From Pteria penguin (taxonomy: Eukaryota > Mollusca > Bivalvia > Pterioida > Pteriidae), in assembly GCA_035048485.1 (NCBI GenBank), contig CM068582.1:12531501-12595500 (forward strand): a DNA stretch of 64,000 nucleotides, written 5' to 3'. A program made the translations under genes and the position numbers. The stretch's first letter is position 1. Each line of letters begins with the position of its first letter. The notes under the pieces were generated by a model, which was not told the DNA's origin, ran no database searches, and saw only the letters and a list, made by a program, of their open reading frames with translations. Shown one piece after another: positions 47,177 through 57,500 of this stretch.

Positions 47177-48316
47177 TTATGCAGAGTGTCTGATGTTATC
47201 TGTAATTTTTTTGACTTGGTCATCTACAGTCATGCCCATCATATTCCAGTTAGATTCTCGTAGATTTTCTCTAAATAAATCATAATTTGCTTTATCATAT
47301 TGCCAAATTCTACGAGTATAGCTGTGTTGTTTGGTTGTTATGAAATTTGTTGAAAAGAAGACTGCACAATGATCACTACAAAATGGATCAATAACTCCTT
47401 TACCAGTGCAGTTTAACGAGTTAGATGTCAAAATCAGATCAATTATACTGGAAGAAGTTGGTGTTATACGTGTAGGGACGTCTATCAGCTGTTGGAGATC
47501 ATAGGTGTCCATTATATTCAGGATGTCACGACTCTTTCTGACATCTACCATATTTTGATTTAAATCACCTAACAAGATTATGTTTGGGCATGACTGCAAT
47601 GCTTGCTTCACAGATAGCTCTACAAGATTCCAGTTTCTAAATCGAGGATGAATATAAAAACTCCCGATTAACACTTTTCTATTGCATAGATTCACTTCTC
47701 CCCATATGGCCTCCACATTGTGCACCACTAAATCCCTGCGTTCAATAAATGGAATAGAACTTTTGACATGCATAGCAACACCACCCCCCTGTCTATCACG
47801 ATCGAGGCGGATGGGATCATGGAAGCCTGGTAATGCAATTTCTGTGGAGTTAATAGACTGTCCAAGCCAAGTTTCACTTACTGTTATTATGTCAAAATGG
47901 CTTAGCTCGACAGCTATTAGGTCCAGTTTATTATAGATACTTTGGGTATTTATATGGCATATCGTCAGGTCCTGACTAGTGTCAGGTCCAGGGTTGGTTT
48001 CTATGTCACCTGACAATAATAAAATCAGCACAAGGTATGATCTACAACAAGACCTCAATTCACATGATCTGATTAGTATGATAGCCGTAGCTTTTGAAGA
48101 TCTCAATGTTAGGTCATTTGCAGTACAACAATCCCAGACACACACAAGTGCAGGTACATCAATCAAAAATATGAGGAATGGGATAAGGTAGATAAGTACT
48201 GCTGGTCCCAGTTCAGAAACCAAATTAACATGTTTAGTGGTGTGGCGAATGGTTGGTCCCCCACAGGCACAGTGAAGCCCTATCCTCACCCTATACGTAT
48301 CTACATCAACATTCAT
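47177..48316 (-). CDS. LINE ORF2, 2A peptide and AP endonuclease part
   Basis: 379 codons. The N-terminal 102 residues are leader-like, with hydrophobic runs at about 39-60 and 94-102. Then comes a 2A-like GDIETNPGP at residues 103-111. From residue 117 an apurinic/apyrimidinic-type endonuclease follows: HINTQSIYNK (Asn), SETWL (Glu), GDLN, and SDHCAVFF (Asp-His pair). The frame ends at TAA (47177-47179), after which homologous coding continues. The endonuclease nicks the genomic target; the 2A would release the leader during translation. Confidence 0.85.
   Translation of the reverse strand: MNVDVDTYRVRIGLHCACGGPTIRHTTKHVNLVSELGPAVLIYLIPFLIFLIDVPALVCVWDCCTANDLTLRSSKATAIILIRSCELRSCCRSYLVLILLLSGDIETNPGPDTSQDLTICHINTQSIYNKLDLIAVELSHFDIITVSETWLGQSINSTEIALPGFHDPIRLDRDRQGGGVAMHVKSSIPFIERRDLVVHNVEAIWGEVNLCNRKVLIGSFYIHPRFRNWNLVELSVKQALQSCPNIILLGDLNQNMVDVRKSRDILNIMDTYDLQQLIDVPTRITPTSSSIIDLILTSNSLNCTGKGVIDPFCSDHCAVFFSTNFITTKQHSYTRRIWQYDKANYDLFRENLRESNWNMMGMTVDDQVKKITDNIRHSA
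47984..48010 (-). other. 2A-like ribosome-skipping motif
   Basis: GGT GAC ATA GAA ACC AAC CCT GGA CCT codes GDIETNPGP, an exact fit to the D-x-E-x-N-P-G-P core. It is preceded by the hydrophobic SYLVLILLL. Skipping would separate the leader after NPG and leave the endonuclease with an N-terminal Pro. Confidence 0.85.
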
Positions 48317-49010
48317 TTGTAATCATTGAAGATTAAAATAACTATCGCACAGAGCGAGGACTGGGATGTCAATGGCGAGACATAAAGCATGACACAGAGC
48401 GTCAGAATCGAGTCGAGAGAAGAAGGTGAAAATGAGATAGACTTCAAATACAAGTCCGAGGAAAGTGAAAGTAGTAAAAGCTTAGTGAATATTAAGATAA
48501 ACATGAAGAAAATCTTGTAAAGTAAACATAAAATGATGGCTGGATGTTAGACATTATACTGATCAAGTCCATTGATTGTCATACATAATGGTAAGCGTGG
48601 TTTAGAAATGCAGAATGTTACTCACGTGTACATTACTTCACTTGTTCAGTTGTTGATTCGCAGGATGTTTACACGAAAAATTAGTGTTGCGCATGCGCCA
48701 TGTACCGGTATTTGCTTTATATATTAGTGGAAAACACCGATTCTATTTTTAGACAAGTTCGTACAGTAAGTACACGTGAATTACATGATGAATACCCTTG
48801 CCTGACTTGGACATAGAAATAATATGGTGGAATAGTATGATGTATTGTAGACACAAACAGGTAGGGTTAACTTATGTAAGAAGTGTTATTAGCATATTGA
48901 ATGGTTCATATCAGAAATTTTACCGAAATTTTAAGAATACAGCACTGAGAATACACGGTCACTTGCACAGTTGTTGATGCTCTGTTTATCAACAAAGACA
49001 CGTGGGCACT
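48317..49010 (-). other. LINE ORF1-ORF2 spacer
   Basis: About 700 bases with no long frame. Includes TTGCGCATGCGCCA at about 48688, a strong NRF1-like palindrome. The spacer is unusually long for this LINE type and might hold a second promoter or an old insertion. Confidence 0.5.
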
Positions 49011-49868
49011 TTACATCAGGGTAATGTTGAACGCCTGTGTAAACTTGGTGACATTAGCATAACTGTTCACTGTGGACTCGTTGGACACAGGATCGATGTG
49101 TTTAGTAAACAGTACGCCATCGCGGGTCCAGGTGTCGGTCAGTTTACCTTCCTTCCTCAATTTTCTTGCCGCTGCTGCCATTTTAGCTCGTCTCGCCGTA
49201 AGGTCTTCATTTATGAAAATGTTATTTAGTTGCGGTTTGTTTTTATCACGCAGGGACTGCTTTTTCCGAAGAAAGTTGACCTTGTGATTGTGGCCGATAA
49301 ACTTAGCTATGATAGCTCGGGGTTTGTCACTACCTTTACGGCCTACACGGTGACTCCTCCCCAGAGCAATCTTGGGTATGTCTGCCCCTATGTCATTAGC
49401 TAAGTTAAGCACTGTCTCGTCGGTGTTTTCTGTTTCACTTTCAGGAATTCCATGGATCCTAATACTATTCCTTCGACCATACATTTCAAGATCATCAATA
49501 CGGTCCTCAAGCTCTTGAATTTTCATGTCTTTTTGTTTTAACTCCTGTTCAAAACCCTTTCGGATGTCTTCTCTTAGTGCATCAATCAATGTTTTAATAA
49601 CCCCAGGGTCTTTGAATGCATTTACAATGGCTTGTTCTAGTTCATATCGGTCAATTTCACTGCCCGCCATGTTTTTTGTACTCACAATGTCCGAGTCAAA
49701 ATCGGTACGATCGCCAGTGTCCTCAGCGTCCAGGTAAACACTCTCGCTATCGCTGTCAGGTCCTAGGTTTTCAAGGACTTTGAATTTTTTACTCACTTGA
49801 GATTGAGTGGGCGATTTTACTTGGCCACTGGTCGTCCTATTACGTTTGCCTTTCCTACCGCCAGCCAT
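49011..49868 (-). CDS. LINE ORF1 protein
   Basis: 285 codons, intact. A basic Ser/Thr-rich head (MAGGRKGKRNRTTSGQVKSP) is followed by an acidic stretch, and a coiled coil around residues 105-135 (ELKQKDMKIQELEDRIDDLE). An RRM-like block follows, with RRNSIRIHGIPE, ALGRSHRVGRK, and KPRAIIAKF, then a basic C-terminal domain. This is the L1-ORF1/FP-like RNA-binding architecture found in CR1/L2 and L1 elements, which forms multimers on the LINE RNA. No lesion seen, unlike ORF2. Confidence 0.85.
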   Translation of the reverse strand: MAGGRKGKRNRTTSGQVKSPTQSQVSKKFKVLENLGPDSDSESVYLDAEDTGDRTDFDSDIVSTKNMAGSEIDRYELEQAIVNAFKDPGVIKTLIDALREDIRKGFEQELKQKDMKIQELEDRIDDLEMYGRRNSIRIHGIPESETENTDETVLNLANDIGADIPKIALGRSHRVGRKGSDKPRAIIAKFIGHNHKVNFLRKKQSLRDKNKPQLNNIFINEDLTARRAKMAAAARKLRKEGKLTDTWTRDGVLFTKHIDPVSNESTVNSYANVTKFTQAFNITLM

Positions 49869-50098
49869 GCACGGACAATGACCAGTGATCTCACAGCTTT
49901 TATTTACAAATTATTATCAATCTGCCCACATATTCTGCTGCAAATTACATGAGTATCGGTAATCCAATGTTACATTATGTATCTGACCACAATATTACGA
50001 TCGGAATGTCCTTAATCCAGCAAAATTCTCATTTATGATTCAACACGAAGTGACCAGTGTCCAGTAGCGTCCGCCATTTTCCGCAAAAAAGGGGGGGG
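49869..50098 (-). other. LINE 5' untranslated region
   Basis: From the C run at the element's 5' end ('gcggaaaatggcggacgc') to the ORF1 start at 49868. GC-richer than its surroundings; probably holds the internal promoter. Confidence 0.55.
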
Positions 50099-50111
50099 GG
50101 GGCAGATCTTG

Positions 50112-51159
50112 TATATTGTAAAAATTATAAAATCACTGACATATTTGATGAGAGATTTTCAGAATACTCATATATTATATTGGATGCATGTCATTATAAT
50201 CATTTAAAATTTACATTGAAATACATAATGTATCAAAATAAGGTCAGTCAGACAGTAATCAGGTAGGTACTTGGATCGCCAAGACAATAATAATCGACGA
50301 CCCTTGCTACGGTATAAACATTAAGTTTAGTATCCCTCCCTGCGTCATATAGGTCAGTTGCAGAGATCTAAATTTCTAATTAAAGAGTGCAAGAAGAGAA
50401 CATGGAATGTGTTTTCCATTTCATGGCGCCATTCTCTAGATACACGGAAGTTGAAAAAAGTCTAGGGATTTAGTGTAAACATTCAGTTAATTAGATACCG
50501 TGCAAGGTAATCACTCTGGTGTATTCAAATTGGCATGTGAATACTGGCACATAGAAATTTGGTGTTATTCTAGATTAATTTAACGATAAGAATATAAGTA
50601 AGTTGGATTAATTTATATATGATCCTATTTTAGCTGTATTTGTTTTAAGGAAAGGCGGATGTATTACTACATACTTGATCTTTATACATGTTTCAATGAA
50701 TATGACACTATAATATGTTGAATAAAACCAATATTCTTACTAACATGGGTATAAAACATATATTTCAAATAAAGCGCCCAACTCTGTTGGCTTTACAATG
50801 AATGACGTTAATGTTCTTGTATGATGTCAAAATGACGTTGTAATCTAAAATTACCATATGTCCCAAAATGTTACACTACGCACTGCCCTGCCTTTGCCTT
50901 TCTGTTAAAGACTCGGTGATATTTATTGTTTTTTAGTACAGAAGAGTACCTTGTACTGTATTGTATTATAGCGCTCTTCTTTCCTCGCTTCAGCTTATAC
51001 ACCTTAGTCGTTTATCGGTATCAATGTAATTGCTATGAATTGTGGTATCACCCATGTGAAAGGAAGGCAGCGACAAGGTACCTTTACGCAATTGTCAAAA
51101 CACTGTTTTACTGGAGTTTTTTTCTTCGGGTTCACTATGTACCGGTAGCTCCAATGTGA
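50112..51159. other. No gene seen
   Basis: AT-rich spacer between the LINE and the 3' end of gene 2. No coding signal on either strand. Confidence 0.4.
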
Positions 51160-51578
51160 TCATCTGGTGCTCGGGGTCACAATGATCTGAAGCTGTAATT
51201 TTACGCCCCGGACGAGGACTAGTGTCATACAGGTAAGACACATCACGTGATACCTTAGGTTTTTGTTGTTACAGCAACTAGCTGTATTACACTTTTCATA
51301 ATTTTTCCCCATATCATCAAAATAGCAACTGTTACAAGAAGTACTGCGAATGCGAAGATGGAGAATATCATATTCCGAAGTCTGACGTTTGAAATAGACA
51401 TGGTCCGGTGTTTGCGGCAATGTTTCGTCATAAATATCAACGATGTTTTCCTCTGGATCATTTTCATTTGATTGTATTTCCTGTATTATTTGGCAAGAAA
51501 GTTGCGATGCTAATGCTTGATTCCTATTTGTGATTGCTACACTTTCTGTATTTGTGTCATTCCGTTTGATGCTAGGAG
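51160..51578 (-). CDS. Gene 2 cytoplasmic exon
   Basis: Acceptor TTCAG|CTCCTAG, phase 1. 138 residues to the stop at 51160. It shares SIKRND..., IYDETLPQTPDHVYF with gene 1, then shifts frame and continues SEYDILHLRIRSTS and a cysteine-rich end. Moving one base at TTCAAACG gives DFGI-stop, matching the gene 1 end TDLGI-stop. The exon therefore looks like a one-base-shifted version with about 60 extra residues; the true 3' end or a further splice is uncertain. Confidence 0.6.
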
Positions 51579-54500
51579 CTGAAGTATAAAACTGATTGCG
51601 TAAAAAGACCGTAAAATCCTTTATGATATAATATTTCAATAGCAGAATTTCTGAATGATGACTTTACTCTATGATAAGTATAAGCCTTGCAAATCAGAAA
51701 GAATTTCTACTTACATTTGGAATGTAAAATGCTAGAACTATCTTTCATGTAAAATTTCCTAAAAATTGAAAATATATTTATATAAAATTGTTCCTTTACA
51801 AAATATTCAACAATGTGTTCATGAAATAAACAGTAATCTTGACTTGTCTCTGACCACTATTTCACATTGATCTGATGTATAATTCATATATATTGCGACA
51901 CTATCAGCTGTGAAGCTGTGGAGTGCCGGACAAAGAAGTTAACATGGTAAAAAAAATTAGGTGTACTTTCATATCTCACTGGATTTCCATTATTTTATGG
52001 ACCTGACACCAGGCACTGTTTAATTCACCGCGATCTGGATCTTGGAAGAGCATACAACACTCGTCCCCTGCCACAACCTGTACATTCGAAGTGACTAATA
52101 CCTTATTAGCAACTTGAAACAGTTATGTGACTTTGTGACCTTTTCCATGATTTAATAAGAAATAACATTGAATTCTGTTAGGTTTATAACAAGTTCTGGT
52201 GAAACCGACAGCAAAACATGAAATGCATAATTATATGCAACAAAGGGGTAACTTCTATATGATATACATGTTGGCAATACTGTACAGTTTGGGATTTTTT
52301 ATTAAGCATTGAAGAAGTATAAACATGATAAATATATGTATCCTTCCAAAATAGTCTTTTCACAAGAAAAAGGCAAAACCCGCATAACTATACGAAAGAG
52401 TCAGAAATCTGGAACTCCGTTTATTTTGTTTCAACAGGAACCTGTAACCTTTTGACCATATACACAAATGCACAAAATATAACTTCATCACTATTATTGA
52501 ACCGAAATCACACAAATCACCTTTCGAAACTGCAGCATCGTTTTATTCATATCTGGCATAAGTATATATAGTTATCATCTAGAAACTGAAGGTGATGAAT
52601 TACTATTTTCAGTAATAAGTACATGTTGATGTCTTTTTTAAGTAACGGTGACCTTTTGACCCCAAAATCTATCATACCTTAATTAGAGCTATACTTAATC
52701 TAGCAATGTGTGAAGTTTGAAATAAATCAATCATTCCTAACTCAAGTTATCATCTGGAAACCGAAATACAATAAATGTCTATTTTAGTAAGAGTGACCTT
52801 TAGAGTTTACCTTCTGACCCCAAACTCAACCCCACATTAGATCTTTATATATTGACATTGTAAGATGTTTGAAGCTAAATGGTCATTACTCACTGAAGTT
52901 ATTGTCTGGAAAGCATACGGACAGACTAACGGACGGACAATAACAAATACTACAGTCCCTTCCAGTTTCACTACACATTATCGTAATTAATTGTTTCGCA
53001 AAAGTGTAATACCAATAGCTATTCTTAAAGTGCTATAAGAATGTTCACATTTTCCCCCTACAATGTGCGTATCTACATACACAAGTCGCTGACAAAACTT
53101 TGCACTGCTGCATGACTCCAATCACAAGATATATACAATAACAACTCTGATTTTTTTCAATCGTTAATCTCCGTAGTATGGGACGGCAGAAGTTGTACCA
53201 ATACTACTATTTCTTTGGTTTTAATTATGACGTTAATGTCTGCATTGTGACGTCACAGTAAAATAATGTTAAGAGTTGTACAAGTACTTGTACAGGAAGT
53301 CTTTATTTTACTCGGGTTTTCCACGTAAAATCAGGCAAATTGATATTTTTGGATATCTCTTAGAGAAATACGGAAGTAAAAGAAGCAGTAATTATTTTTA
53401 ATTATTAGGATTTTAAGAAAATGCAAAATACCCCAGCATTCTAATAGCACTTTAAGGAAATTATAATGGAAGGTATTGTAAATGATTAAGATCTGATTTG
53501 CACAACATACCACAGCCTACAGCAGGGCAATACAACCACAGCTGTACACAGGAGACTGATGATAACTACCACGGGGGTCACAGGCGTATGTGTAATTATA
53601 GTTGCATCATTTAAATCTATAACATATGAATGGTTTCTTAATAATGCATACACAATGGATAGTACATGTCACTCACCGTCAACCGTCGAATCATACCAGT
53701 TTGATGAAAAATGTTATTTCAATTGACAGTCGAAGGGCGGTACCAAATTTTCGTTACTATCAAAGTTTTGTGATGTGTTTTGTGTACTTTTTCCTTTTTA
53801 ATCTGCATGTCATGGGAAATTTTCGCATACAACTTTTTATTCTTGTGACCCACAGAATCTCAATTTCAAAACGTTTAAAAGTATGTAATAATATGTGGAT
53901 AAATGAAGACTTTATGCTTCGTACTCGCAGAGAAAGTACTACTCGACATTATGTCCGTCTCAGACTTTGACTTAATGTGCCTAGTCATCAAAGGACTGAA
54001 TGCAAGATCAAGATTAGGTTTGTTATAATTTACAAGAGAGAGAATCGTTTAAGAAAGTCCTAATAAATACTAACAAATCAGTTACCACACTAAATCAACA
54101 ATAATAAATAAAATGTAAAATCACTGGAGCATTTTTTAAACAGTCAGGACTTCTCATCATGTACAACAGTAAGATACCGACTAATAAATGCGTTTCGTCG
54201 GAGCCTGTTAATAAAGTTCCGCTCAGGGAAACGAGATTTGAAACCTAGTCTGCCATAAGACGCCCCATTTGGCAATTTATTTACAGTATGTCAAATCAAA
54301 AAGTGAATCCGTGTTCACAACATGGATTCAAGGACTTACAAAATATGTGCATAAGAAAAGAACTGTTACATTTAAAATTAGGATAACAGATCATAATATT
54401 TGCGACTAAAATATAGCACACAGATATACATCAGTTTTTCAATGACCCTTTAATATGACATGAAGTTCAAATTTTCATGAAACATCACAATTAACATGAG

Positions 54501-57500
54501 TATCACTTTTCAAGAGGGAAATAAATCAGATCTGATTGAACCACTAGATAGATAAAAAATTAAATAAGAGAATAAACTGCAAATTTGAAAGTGTACTATA
54601 CGATGTCATTTGGATTACTATACTATATATTCTTATGTTACATAACATAAAGATTGCAATGCGGATTTAGTATGTCAATTGACATTGACATGCAACAGGG
54701 GTTCTTAGAAGATTTAGGCCGAAATGTTTCTGTTCTATTGTAACAGGAGAACATAATAATTTGAAAATGGGAGATGATGACGTATGTAGTAGATGTAATA
54801 TCGGTGTAATATTTCAGTAAATTTACTGTAATATACGTGCAGAAAATGTCACTATCAAACATCAGAATTGTAAACATATACACCACATGTACAATGGATT
54901 TGTAAAAAAGATATAAATTATCTCGATCGTAAGATAAACGCCAAAACAGTACCTACAAGATTTGCTATTGCATTTTGGGTTAATCAATAAATAAAGAACA
55001 CATATACCTTTTTAATTTTGTGCACCAGATCATTTCGACAATGATAAACAATAAGAATGTATGGTGCATGTAAGTGAAACATACTCTCCTTTGTAATGAG
55101 ATTAAAACATCCTATGGTTGGTAAGCAAGAGAATCCAATACTACAATTACACGTCTGTCTGCAAAAATGTCCGTAATAGCCATCGGGACAAGTTGTGGAA
55201 CATTCGACACCAAACCTGCCAGGTGGACAAGCTGGAATAGAAGGAGAAACAGCTATACATATTATCAAAATAATAACACCTATATCTGTATAAAATCTTT
55301 GTTATATGATCAATAACTTGGTGCATAGCACAAAATTAAACAGGGAACACAGAGATATGTGGTTTTAAAAGCCATGCATTAAACCTTGAATATAACTTTT
55401 AAAAAATGATTAAAACTATTTCTCCTTCGATAATTAGAATTTTTAGCAATAATTTTTCAGAATATCTTACATGTTTAAGCCGGTGTGGGGTTGTGGATAA
55501 GGTGCTCGGCTCGTAATCGAGAGGTCCCGGGATCAACTCCCGCCCTGGGCGCACCGGTGTTCTGTCTTTTGTTTGAGACAGTAAAAACCGAGGTCCCATG
55601 TCATAGTAGGCGTGGCACGTTAAAGATCCCTCACTGCTTCCGTTGGGTCCGTTGCGAGGGTGTATATTTGTATGCAATGCATCAGGTAGATGCCGTCACC
55701 ATATACGTGAAATAATCACGGAGTTACATAAAACAATATTCAATCAGTTAATCAATCTTATATGGTTTGATTTCGTTTCATTTTGGTCCATAATTTGTTC
55801 TATAATATCATGATTATTAAATTTATCCAAATGATTAATGCTGTTGTAATTTTAAATCAAACACTACTTACGGTCACAAGTGTTATTTTCTTTATTGAAA
55901 AGGTAATTCACACAACATCTTGATCTAAAACACAAAGCCTCATAAATTTCGTGCTGTAAAGTTTTCTGTTTTGAACAATACACAGTTACATTCGATATGA
56001 ATAATGTGTCAGAAGTGTCTTAAAACAGCAAAATCAAATTATTTTTCTAACATTGAATGTATCTCGTTTACTTGAGCCGTTCACTAAAATCTGTGTTAAA
56101 TCAATGCGGACTAAATTTATGGAAGCATCGAATTCATACTACATAAATATAGACTTTTTCTGCAGATTAGTCAGATGTCATTTCCCTTTCTTTTAAAATA
56201 CAATTAAATAAGTTATACGTATACTACATTTAGGCATAAAGATTATAAAAATAGATATTCAAAGTGAACAGAAATATTTTGTGTCCTACACGATGATTAA
56301 CAAATTTGTACATATAACCGGAAACATATTGAGATAATATTTTCAACATACTCCTTTTTAAATAATCAGTAGATACTCTATATGTTAAATGATATTTCAT
56401 AGCATATATACCAGATCATACAAGCCTGCGTGGCCTAGAAGGATCGCGCTCGCCTCCTGATCGGGAGGTCGGAGTTCGAGTCCCGCTCTGGTCATGTTTC
56501 CTGTCTTTCGGACGAGACAGTAAAACTGTGGCCCCGTGTCGTGGTATGCATGGCACATTGAAGATCCTGCTTGGGATAGGTCTGTTGCAAAGGTTAAAAT
56601 TTGTATGCTCCGCATCAGACAGATGCCGTCACCATATACGTGGAATATTCGTGTGTGTGACGTTAAACAAAAATCAATCAATATCAGATCATACCAGACA
56701 GATATAAAACCAAGAATTAAACATAGATTAAAGAAAAAATGGTTTTGAAGTACAATATATATTTACCCCTCTGGTTTCCAACAGCTGTCCTTATTCATTT
56801 CCGCCTCATTTCTTTCCATTTCTACCGTTAAAAGATTGTAGAAAAATATATACACGTTATGTTAGAGATCATTATTAATATTATGTGTCAGTCACTGTGT
56901 TTCTCAGGCCAACTCAAGACTGTCAATTGATACATTTTGCCTATGAATTTCTTGGTCTTCCCTCCCTCCAACTTACTGTTAAAATAATATATAATCAATA
57001 TGATGTATGTTTAACATTTAGACTTCTTGAAATATAATAAAGAAGCAACAACTCGATAGTTATGGATGGGAATATACTTCACAGATAGTCGGATTATATT
57101 ATGTTTATATTATGTTCTTATCTTTACAAAATTTACATGTCTTAATTTGCGTGTTCATGAGGGAATCAATTACAAATGCTGATGCATTTACTAGATATAT
57201 GCACTTTTAACTTTTAATGGGGAACTTCCTTTTTCTATTTAAAAGCTGCATCTGTATAACGTTTCTGAGGGAAGTTAAAATGGGATGAGACAGCTGGTGT
57301 CCTATGACAACGTACCGTATATTCTGAATGACCAATAATGCATGATGTAATGCAGTATTCCATACATGATAACATAGTACTTTTATTTCGTCATTTCACA
57401 AGCCATGACTCTCAGTTATTTGCCAACATATGAAAGGGACTCAGTTTCTGTCAATCATGATTCTTTTCCTTTCTTGTTTGAATTATTCAATTAAATATTT

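Larger units (their letters stand above)
44319..50111 (-). mobile_element. Full-length CR1/L2-like LINE with target duplication
   Basis: A two-ORF non-LTR retrotransposon, about 5.77 kb, on the minus strand. The 5' end is near 50098 (C run) and the 3' end is at 44333 (...AATAATGTTTAAA). GGGGCAGAT(a/c)TTG flanks both ends (44319 and 50099), one mismatch apart, as expected of a target-site duplication. Order: ORF1 49868-49011, a 700-base spacer, ORF2 48316-45014 with endonuclease, RT and a C-terminal cysteine block, then a 3' region with (CATA)n around 44580-44720. Three lesions break ORF2. Confidence 0.85.

Noticed and set aside
47682..48191. Plus-strand frames opposite LINE ORF2
   Set aside because: Shadows of the endonuclease coding sequence.
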